DNA of 44,276 nt, taken from contig JACNKZ010000041.1 of NCBI GenBank assembly GCA_014381785.1, positions 1 to 44,276 on the forward strand, written 5' to 3'. The position numbers and the translations under genes are program-made. Positions 23,684 to 29,912 of the stretch are shown one piece after another. A model generated the notes under the pieces. It was not told the DNA's origin. It was given only the letters and a program-made list of their open reading frames with translations, and did not search any database. Origin of the DNA: Kiritimatiellota bacterium (GTDB taxonomy: Bacteria; Verrucomicrobiota; Kiritimatiellia; Kiritimatiellales; Tichowtungiaceae). How positions within the stretch are numbered: the first letter of the stretch is position 1; every line of letters begins with the position of its first letter.

Positions 23684-23900
23684 TTTCAACCTGACCGGCG
23701 AAACCATCGATCTGTTTCAACTGCTGAAAGCCGCGCACCTGTGCGGAACGGGCGGCGAAGCCAAAATTATGATTTCGGAAGGGCTCGTCACCGTCGACGG
23801 CGAAGTAGAAACCCGCAAGCGCTGTAAAATCCGGAGCGGCCAGACCGTGGAATTTAACGGCGAAGAAATCGCCGTTAAAATAAGAGGAGTAATGGAGTGA
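23676..23900 (+). CDS. S4-domain RNA-binding protein (YbcJ-like)
   Basis: 74 residues, a stand-alone S4 fold: LFQLLKAAHLCGTGGEAKIMI, then GLVTVDGEVETRKRCKI and RSGQTVEFNGEEIAV. This matches the E. coli YbcJ / B. subtilis YaaA type. It binds structured RNA; the target is not known. The start overlaps the upstream small gene by 8 bp. Confidence 0.88.
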   Translation: MADFNLTGETIDLFQLLKAAHLCGTGGEAKIMISEGLVTVDGEVETRKRCKIRSGQTVEFNGEEIAVKIRGVME

Positions 23901-23901
23901 A

Positions 23902-23964
23902 GGAGTGTTGGATGACCGAACAGAGCAATACCAACATCAGACACTCGAATAATCCAACACTCCA
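23902..23964. repeat. GGAGTGTTGGAT inverted repeat
   Basis: GGAGTGTTGGAT just after the S4 gene stop and ATCCAACACTCC before the next Shine-Dalgarno are perfect 12-bp complements with a loop of about 40 nt. GAGTGTTGGA palindromes of this style are common in environmental genomes as I recall. It may terminate or separate the two small operons. Confidence 0.75.
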
Positions 23965-23976
23965 CGGAGGTTTCTC

Positions 23977-24036
23977 ATGCTCTCATTTGCCTGCCTTTTC
24001 ATTCTGCTCTTCACCACCCGCAACAAGGGATCATGA
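23977..24036 (+). CDS. Short hydrophobic peptide (19 aa)
   Basis: A 19-residue peptide MLSFACLFILLFTTRNKGS with one hydrophobic stretch and a basic tail. CGGAGG lies 6-7 nt upstream. Its stop codon overlaps the start of the next frame (ATGATGA), so it may be a leader peptide coupled to the frameshifted membrane-protein gene. It could also be fortuitous. Confidence 0.4.
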   Translation: MLSFACLFILLFTTRNKGS

Positions 24037-24253
24037 TGACTGAAAAAAAAATAAAAACTGGTTTCCGATCAGACGCTCCGGCTTAGGATGGGGTCTGCCT
24101 TGCAGCTGGCAAGGATGGGTTGTCCTGCTGATTTACATTGCGTTGGTCGTCGATCCGCCCGGCATTATTCCGCTACAAGATTACTCTGTGTATGTGGGCA
24201 TTCTGACTCTGCTTCTCATCGGCATCATCATGTGGAAGAGCGGACGACGGTAA
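24033..24253 (+). pseudogene. Small membrane protein gene interrupted by a -1 frameshift in an A9 run
   Basis: From ATG 24033 the frame stops after 17 codons at 24084-24086. If the A9 run at 24043-24051 had ten A, one frame would run to the stop at 24251-24253. It would give about 73 residues: MMTEKK, WFPIRRSGLGWGLPCSWQGW, then two hydrophobic helices and a basic end, GIIMWKSGRR. The W-G-L-P-C-x-W-Q-G-W pattern resembles a family of small uncharacterised two-helix membrane proteins I recall. The break may be a sequencing error, a true pseudogene or transcriptional slippage on the A-run. Confidence 0.7.
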
Positions 24254-24263
24254 CCCCCACCCA

Positions 24264-24371
24264 AATCACGGGCGGAGTTTTGCGTAGATGCAAGAAGCGG
24301 AGAGCGACGCTGTATTGAAATACAGCGAACTCTCCGCGCCGCCGCAGATGCGGGGAAATCCGTCCGTGATT
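24264..24371. repeat. Structured palindromic element, copy 3
   Basis: It shares the fold of the two elements near 10 kb with different stem sequences. Outer arms AATCACGGGCGGA (24264-24276) and TCCGTCCGTGATT (24359-24371) pair at 12 of 13. Middle stem CGGAGAG (24298-24304) pairs with CTCTCCG (24330-24336). Apical stem GCTGTAT pairs with ATACAGC. The words TAGATGCAAGAAGC and GCAGATG are retained. It sits between convergent genes, just reaching the stop codon of the PTS-type gene. Confidence 0.8.
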
Positions 24372-25215
24372 ATTTGACCATTTTGCGGGTGCCCTTGATG
24401 AGGGCCTCCCACAGGTCGGCCTGCGACTTGGCTTTGAGCAGCGGTTCGCGGGATGCGGCCGTTGCAAAGCTCTGGGTGAGATCGGCAAGTAGCTTGAGAT
24501 AGAAGGCACTGGCGGCAGTCGGGATGACCATGTAGAAGAAAATCTTGGTTTTAGTGGGGCCGCCAAAGTCGATGCCTTTTTTGCTAATACCAACCGAAAG
24601 CGTAAGCCCGCCGCCCTCGACACCGCGAATATGCGGGAAGGCCATCGCGCCGCCGACTGCGGTGGAAATGATGGCTTCGCGACGCATGGCGGCTTCGTGT
24701 AAATCGGCACAGTCTTTCACGTAGCCTTCATTGCGCATGTTTTCGCAGAGTTCCATCAACACTTCTTCGTCCGTGGAACCTTTGAGTTTGTGCAGCATCA
24801 GCTCGGGTGCGGTAAACCGCTCAATGCCGCGTTTAATGGGATCGCCCCAGCGGCGGCGCGGGGTGTTGCGGGTAAGCGGCACATCCGGCGCATAAAGGAT
24901 TCGGGTGCAGTTGGGGCAGCGGCTCATTTCAATGGCGCCGCCGTTGATGTTGTTGACCATAGTTTTGGTGAGCGCAAAACCGCAGCCGGAGCAGTTGTCG
25001 CCGGTGATCGGGGCAAGTGCCTCCACGCTTTTCTGAATCAGACGGGTGAAATGACTTTTCAGTTCAGGGGAAAGCTCGTTACTCATGATTTTGATGTTTT
25101 TATCGAGATCAACCAGTTTCTGTTTCGGATGAGCGGCCTGCTGCTGGGCGCGGGCGGCAATCAGATCCTGTAGCTGAATGAGATGCTTAATGAGATGATG
25201 TTCTTTGCGTACCAT
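24370..25215 (-). CDS. Zinc-ribbon protein fused to a PTS EIIA(Fru/Ntr)-type domain
   Basis: 281 residues. Residues 1-70 are helical/coiled coil (HLIKHLIQLQDLI). Residues 75-103 carry a C4 zinc ribbon, CSGCGF and CPNC (Cys75, 78, 100, 103), of the C4-type zf-RING_7 kind. Residues 130-275 resemble an EIIA type-2 domain with the phospho-His segment GGAMAFPHIRGVEGG (His195), followed by LTLSVGISKKGIDFGG and FFYMVIP. EIIA-Ntr-like domains are phosphorylated regulators; joining one to a zinc ribbon suggests a regulatory rather than sugar-uptake role. No EI or HPr gene is nearby. It lies 11 nt after thrH, with AAGGAG 7 nt before ATG. Confidence 0.8.
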   Translation of the reverse strand: MVRKEHHLIKHLIQLQDLIAARAQQQAAHPKQKLVDLDKNIKIMSNELSPELKSHFTRLIQKSVEALAPITGDNCSGCGFALTKTMVNNINGGAIEMSRCPNCTRILYAPDVPLTRNTPRRRWGDPIKRGIERFTAPELMLHKLKGSTDEEVLMELCENMRNEGYVKDCADLHEAAMRREAIISTAVGGAMAFPHIRGVEGGGLTLSVGISKKGIDFGGPTKTKIFFYMVIPTAASAFYLKLLADLTQSFATAASREPLLKAKSQADLWEALIKGTRKMVK

Positions 25216-25226
25216 GCGAATTCTCC

Positions 25227-25838
25227 TTATGAAATTTTAATTGATGCTTGTTTAAATGCCGCCATCAGTTCTTCGTAATTCGTAGTGACAGGGAACTGGG
25301 GAAATTCATCGATGACATTCTGCGGAGGACGGAAGAGAATGCCGCAATCGGCCTCGCTAAGCATAGAGGTGTCGTTGTAGGAATCGCCAGCGGCGATCAC
25401 TTTGAAATGCAAATGGTGCAGTGACATGACCGCCTCGCGTTTCTGGTCGGGCATGCGCAGATGATAGTCCACCACGCGGCCGTCGTCGTCGATATGCAGG
25501 CGATGGCAGAGTAGCGTTGGATGGCCGAGCTGTTTCATAAGCGGGGCGGCGAAGTCGTAGAAGGTGTCGGAAAGGATGATAACCTGAAAGTTGTGGCGCA
25601 GCTCATCGAGGAATTCGCGCGCACCCTTCATGGGCCCCATGCCGGCAATCACGTCCTGAATGTCGACCAGCTTGAGATTATGCTCGTTGAGTATCTTCAA
25701 CCGCTGACGCATGAGCACATCATAATCTGAAATATCACGGGTGGTGGCGCGCAGTGCGTCAATGCCGGTACGCTCCGCCACATTGATCCAGATCTCCGGA
25801 ACCAACACCCCTTCCAAATCTAAACAGGCAATTTGCAT
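25227..25838 (-). CDS. thrH: ThrH phosphoserine phosphatase / homoserine phosphotransferase
   Basis: 203 residues, very close in pattern to Pseudomonas ThrH: MQIACLDLEGVLVPEIW (HAD motif I with Asp7 and Glu9), VIILSDTFYDF (motif II) and IAAGDSYNDTSML (motif IV). The enzyme dephosphorylates phosphoserine and can transfer the phosphate to homoserine, linking serine and threonine synthesis. GGAGG lies 11-12 nt before the start. It forms a two-gene operon with the zinc-ribbon-EIIA protein, which hints at regulation of amino acid supply, by inference. Confidence 0.93.
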   Translation of the reverse strand: MQIACLDLEGVLVPEIWINVAERTGIDALRATTRDISDYDVLMRQRLKILNEHNLKLVDIQDVIAGMGPMKGAREFLDELRHNFQVIILSDTFYDFAAPLMKQLGHPTLLCHRLHIDDDGRVVDYHLRMPDQKREAVMSLHHLHFKVIAAGDSYNDTSMLSEADCGILFRPPQNVIDEFPQFPVTTNYEELMAAFKQASIKIS

Positions 25839-26078
25839 GAACTTTATTTTCCTCCGTAAAACGCCTCATTCTAAATTGACGGGGCTCGAAGGCAACCAAA
25901 ACAGCGGATATTTTTCTCATTTTCGAGAGCAACCCATGTGAGCCCCGGATAAAGCCGTGCGGAAAGCTGTTGGCAGCACAACGTTTAATTCACATTTATT
26001 TATGGCTATCTGGAGCCGAAACCCCTTTAATGCGCCGTTCGAAAACCATCCGGCTTAAGATAAAACCGCCGGATACCT

Positions 26079-26095
26079 GCCCGCCGCTGGCGGGC
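26079..26095 (+). other. GC hairpin in the helicase leader
   Basis: GCCCGCC pairs with GGCGGGC over a GCT loop, 38 nt before the DEAD-box gene. It might affect translation or be a helicase-sensitive structure, but no U-tract or regulator is visible. The rest of the 25839-26133 gap shows nothing recognisable. Confidence 0.45.
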
Positions 26096-26133
26096 CCGCC
26101 CTGAGCGGAACACATTAAACCGGAAGTTAAACC

Positions 26134-27732
26134 ATGCCATCATTCATAGAAAAAGTCGGAAAACTGTTTAAAAAGCAGGAAACCTACAAGCCGTCAGAGG
26201 CCAAAAAAAACGCGGCGAAAAAAGCCAGCCTGAAGCAGAAGCAGACGCAGGAGCCTAAACAGACAGATGACGCCCCCGCGCGCCGCCGCAACCCTTCGAC
26301 AAAGCCCAGGGCAGGAAAGCCGCAAGGCCAGCGCCCGCAGCAGAAGAGGGAACAAACCCCGCGTCCGCCGAAAAAACAGCAGGCACCCGAAAAGCCGGCC
26401 AAGCCGTGGGATCCCGCCTCCTTTAAGGTAGAGCCCGAAGAGGGAAAAACCCGCTTCCAGGACATGGATCTCCCCAACGAAATCCTGCACGCCATTGCCG
26501 ATCTGGGCTTCAAATATTGCACCCCCATTCAGGCCGAAATTCTGCCGCTGACCCTCGCCTCCAAAGATATGGCGGGTAATGCGCAGACCGGAACCGGCAA
26601 AACCGCCGCCTTCCTGCTCGGTATCCTCACCCAGTTTTCTCGTAACGTCAGCGAGCCGCCCAAACTCGGCCAGCCGCGCGCGCTCATCCTGGCACCGACC
26701 CGCGAACTGGCCATGCAGATTCGCGACGACGCCGTCAAACTCAGCAAATACACCCCCTACAACACCGTCGCTGTCTACGGCGGCATCGACTACGACAAAC
26801 AGCGCCGCCTCTTCGACGATCCCGTCGACATCGTCGTGGCCACGCCCGGCCGCCTGATTGACTTCGTTCAGCAGAATGTCATCAATCTGAGCGGTGTCAA
26901 AGTGATGGTCATCGACGAAGCCGACCGCATGCTCGACATGGGCTTCATCCCCGACGTCCGCCGCATCATCTACAAAACCCCGCCCAAAGAAGACCGCCAG
27001 ACGCTTCTGTTCAGCGCCACGCTCGACGACGAAGTGATGCGCCTCGCCGCCGCCTGGATGGTTGACCCCGGCAAAATTGAAATCGAACCCGACCACGCCG
27101 CGACCGAGCTGATCGACCAGCAGGTCTTCCTTGTCACCGACAAAGAAAAATTCCCGTTGCTCTACAATATCCTCAAAAAGGAGGTCGGCGACAGCTCCGC
27201 ACTCATCTTCACCAACCGGCGCGATCAGACTGAACGTCTCGCCGACGCCCTCTACCGCTACGGCATCGATTGCGAGATTCTCTCCGGAGCCGTCGCCCAG
27301 AACAAACGCCAGCGCATTCTGGCCGACTTCAAAGAAGGCCGGTGCAAACTGGTGGTCGCCACCGACGTCGCCGGCCGTGGAATCCATGTCGACGACATCA
27401 CCCACGTGGTGAACTTCAATATTCCGGAACGGCCCGACGACTACGTCCACCGCATCGGCCGCACGGGCCGAGCTGGCAAAAAGGGCATCTCGGTGACCTT
27501 CGCCTGCGAAATGGAATCGTTCGAACTGCCCGCAATTGAGGAACTGCTCGGCGAACGCCTGACCTGCACCCATCCTGAAGCGGATATGCTCAAACTCCCC
27601 GAGCCGGTTCGCAAACCGCGCCCGCGCACACCCTCCGGCCCGCAAGGCCGCGGCGGTTCCCGCGGTGGCGGTGGGAACCGCGGAGGTGGAAGCCGTGGCG
27701 GACCGCCCCGTCGTTCCGGCCCGCGCAGATAA
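26134..27732 (+). CDS. DEAD-box RNA helicase (RhlB/RhlE-like)
   Basis: 532 residues. A long basic N-terminal tail (1-95, Lys/Gln/Pro-rich) precedes the helicase core. The core has Q motif CTPIQ (129-133), Walker A AQTGTGKT (150-157), PTRELAMQI (188-196), DEAD (261-264), SAT (294-296), the ATDVAGRG segment (409-416) and HRIGRTGR (439-446). The C-terminus is Arg/Gly-rich (GRGGSRGGGGNRGGGSRGG), a typical RNA-binding tail. It unwinds RNA, probably in ribosome assembly or RNA decay. The core motifs look more RhlB-like, but with no RNase E in sight the subgroup stays open. A double palindrome/terminator follows. Confidence 0.93.
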   Translation: MPSFIEKVGKLFKKQETYKPSEAKKNAAKKASLKQKQTQEPKQTDDAPARRRNPSTKPRAGKPQGQRPQQKREQTPRPPKKQQAPEKPAKPWDPASFKVEPEEGKTRFQDMDLPNEILHAIADLGFKYCTPIQAEILPLTLASKDMAGNAQTGTGKTAAFLLGILTQFSRNVSEPPKLGQPRALILAPTRELAMQIRDDAVKLSKYTPYNTVAVYGGIDYDKQRRLFDDPVDIVVATPGRLIDFVQQNVINLSGVKVMVIDEADRMLDMGFIPDVRRIIYKTPPKEDRQTLLFSATLDDEVMRLAAAWMVDPGKIEIEPDHAATELIDQQVFLVTDKEKFPLLYNILKKEVGDSSALIFTNRRDQTERLADALYRYGIDCEILSGAVAQNKRQRILADFKEGRCKLVVATDVAGRGIHVDDITHVVNFNIPERPDDYVHRIGRTGRAGKKGISVTFACEMESFELPAIEELLGERLTCTHPEADMLKLPEPVRKPRPRTPSGPQGRGGSRGGGGNRGGGSRGGPPRRSGPRR

Positions 27733-27740
27733 TCTGATTT

Positions 27741-27755
27741 TTCCAAACCTTGGAA
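27741..27755. repeat. Dispersed palindrome, perfect, after helicase gene
   Basis: TTCCAA-ACC-TTGGAA, 8 nt after the stop codon and 17 nt before an identical copy inside the terminator. Confidence 0.85.
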
Positions 27756-27764
27756 AAAAAGAAA

Positions 27765-27800
27765 CCCCGTTTTTCCAAACCTTGGAAAAAACGGGGCTTT
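27765..27800. terminator. Terminator containing the dispersed palindrome
   Basis: CCCCGTTT and AAAACGGGG flank a perfect palindrome (27773-27787), giving a stem of about 14 bp with one bulged A. A short CTTTG follows on the plus strand. On the minus strand GGGGTTTCTTTTTTT follows, so it could work in both directions. Confidence 0.75.
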
Positions 27801-27932
27801 GCCGTTCCAGGGATTGGGACATTTTTCGGCGACGATTCAGGGTGGCTTCCTTTAAAAACCCCCTGTACAGTTTGAGTCTCACACGAAGGGCGACCTCTCC
27901 TTTCAAGAGACGTGCGGACCAATCAAGGGGTA

Positions 27933-29912
27933 ATGGCTTTGAAGAAAACAACTCAGTGGATCATCGCGCTTGGACTGATGGGAGCAGCGCTGCTTCTGAT
28001 CTTCTCCACACAGCAGGAAAAAACGCTGCGCGCTCAACCTCGCCCAACGGTCAATGGCGGGCCGATACAACGGATCCTGTATGTTGATTCGTATAATGAA
28101 GATTATCCGTGGAGCGCCGGGATCACAAGGGGCATTGAGTCGGTACTGAACCCGCTTGATTATATAGAGCTGGAGGTGTTCCGCATGGACACGAAGAACC
28201 ATCCCGCCGAGTCGAACAAAGTGGCCTCGGCACAGGCCGCACTTGAGCGCATCCGGCAGTGGAAACCCGATTTGGTGATCACATCGGATGATAACGCGGC
28301 GAAATATCTCGTTGAACCGTATCTGAAAAACAGTCCCTTGCCCGTCGTGTTTTGCGGAATCAACTGGAGCGCCGCGGAATATGGATTTCCTTGCAGCAAT
28401 GTGACGGGCATGGTGGAGGTTCAGCTGATGAATCAGATCCTGTCGACCATGCGGCCTTACGTGAACGGCGATCGGGTTGCGTTTCTGAACGGCGATCGGA
28501 TTGCGTTTCTGAAGGGCGATGATTTGTCGTCGCGCAAAGAGGCCGATCAGATGGAGCAGCTTTTTGACCTTCAACCGGAACAACGCTTGGTATCCAATTA
28601 TGCGGAGTGGGAAGCGGCCTATGTGAGATTGCAGGATGAAGTCGACATGATCTTGCTGGGGGATGCAACCTCGATTGCCGACTGGGATGCCGAACGGGCC
28701 GAACGGGTGGTGATGCTGTCCACCCGGATTCCCTCCGGGAGTTGGGATGCGTGGATGGCGGATTATTCGCTGGTTACCATCGCAACCAGTCCGAGGGAGC
28801 AGGGCGAATGGAGTGCCCGAACGGCGTTGAAGATTCTCGACGGGATGCCGCCCGGTGCGATTCCTCTGATAGAAAACAAACGCGCGCAGATTTATCTGAA
28901 TATGCGTCTCGCAAAACTGCTGGACATTCGGTTCCCCATGACGCTGTTGAAAAATGCCCACCTGCTGAGTGCGGAGAAACACAAGGTGCTTGTTGTGAAC
29001 TCCTATCATGAAGGATATCCGTGTAGTGATGACATCGAGAAGGGATTGCTGAAAGCGCTGGGGATTACGCGATCTGCGAACGGGGATTATGAAAGTCGCG
29101 ACCGTTCGATCAGCCTCAAGGTGTTCCGGATGGATACGAAACGAAACCAGTCGGACGAATTTAAACAGCAAGCGGCGCAAGAGGCCAGGCGGTTGACTGA
29201 GGAATGGGAGCCGGATTGCGTGGTGGTGAGCGATGATAATGCCGTCAAATTTTTGCTAGCCCCCTATTTCAAAGGGAGCGATATCCCTTTCGTTTTCTGC
29301 GGACTGAACTGGGACGCCTCGGAATATGGACTCCCGTCGGCGAACAGCACCGGCATGATCGAAATCGCTCCATACAAAGAGACATTCGATCTGCTGCGGC
29401 CCTACGCAGCCGGAAACCGGGTTGGAATCATCGGGATGGAGTCGTTGACGTGTGAAAAAGACATTCGCTACCTGAAACCGATCCTTTCATTACGCGATGA
29501 ACACGTGCACTTGGTGAGCGATTTCAATGAATGGAAACAAGCCTACAGTGCACTGCAAGAGACGGTCGACATGATCATCTGGATGAACCCGATCGGGATT
29601 CAAGGATGGGATCCGGCGGCGGCTGAAGACTATGTGCTGAAACACACCAAAATCCCAACCGGTTGCGTGGTGGGTCATAACACGAGATATGCACTGCTCG
29701 GTAAAGTGCAAATTGCCGAAGAGCAAGGCTGGCGGGCCGGACACGCTGCACTTCAGATATTACATGGGGCGGCCCCGTCAACCATTCCGGTGGCCACCAA
29801 CAAACAGTCCCGGCTCTACATCAACATGAAAATCGCAAACCGGCTGGGAATTCATCTGCCCGTTGAACTGCTGAACAAGGCACAACTCGTTAACGATGAG
29901 GAATATGAATGA
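27933..29912 (+). CDS. Tandemly duplicated ABC-type substrate-binding protein
   Basis: About 659 residues. An N-terminal signal/anchor (IIALGLMGAALLLIF) precedes two homologous halves. Half 1 (about 45-345) begins RILYVDSYNEDYPWS and half 2 (about 350-655) begins KVLVVNSYHEGYPCS. Each has a FRMDTK segment, an SDDNA segment and VVFCGINW / FVFCGLNW. This matches the ABC_sub_bind (PF04392-type) fold. No permease or ATPase gene is near. The stop overlaps the hybrid kinase start (ATGA), so it is more likely the periplasmic sensor for that kinase than a transport protein. ATG 27933 is preferred over GTG 27912. Residues near 170-190 hold an 8-residue tandem duplication (NGDRVAFL / NGDRIAFL / KGDD). 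Confidence 0.85.
   Translation: MALKKTTQWIIALGLMGAALLLIFSTQQEKTLRAQPRPTVNGGPIQRILYVDSYNEDYPWSAGITRGIESVLNPLDYIELEVFRMDTKNHPAESNKVASAQAALERIRQWKPDLVITSDDNAAKYLVEPYLKNSPLPVVFCGINWSAAEYGFPCSNVTGMVEVQLMNQILSTMRPYVNGDRVAFLNGDRIAFLKGDDLSSRKEADQMEQLFDLQPEQRLVSNYAEWEAAYVRLQDEVDMILLGDATSIADWDAERAERVVMLSTRIPSGSWDAWMADYSLVTIATSPREQGEWSARTALKILDGMPPGAIPLIENKRAQIYLNMRLAKLLDIRFPMTLLKNAHLLSAEKHKVLVVNSYHEGYPCSDDIEKGLLKALGITRSANGDYESRDRSISLKVFRMDTKRNQSDEFKQQAAQEARRLTEEWEPDCVVVSDDNAVKFLLAPYFKGSDIPFVFCGLNWDASEYGLPSANSTGMIEIAPYKETFDLLRPYAAGNRVGIIGMESLTCEKDIRYLKPILSLRDEHVHLVSDFNEWKQAYSALQETVDMIIWMNPIGIQGWDPAAAEDYVLKHTKIPTGCVVGHNTRYALLGKVQIAEEQGWRAGHAALQILHGAAPSTIPVATNKQSRLYINMKIANRLGIHLPVELLNKAQLVNDEEYE
28462..28520 (+). 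repeat. Short in-frame tandem duplication
   Basis: A 24-nt unit around AACGGCGATCGG and TTGCGTTTCTGA is present twice, with a partial third copy. It codes for NGDRVAFL, NGDRIAFL, then KGDD, in half 1 of the binding protein; half 2 has a single equivalent (AGNRVGIIG). Confidence 0.8.

Noticed and set aside
26194-27951. 585-residue open frame on the minus strand
   Set aside because: Antisense shadow of the DEAD-box gene crossing its terminator.
27903-29180. 425-residue open frame on the minus strand
   Set aside because: Antisense to the duplicated binding protein; no start signal or domain.
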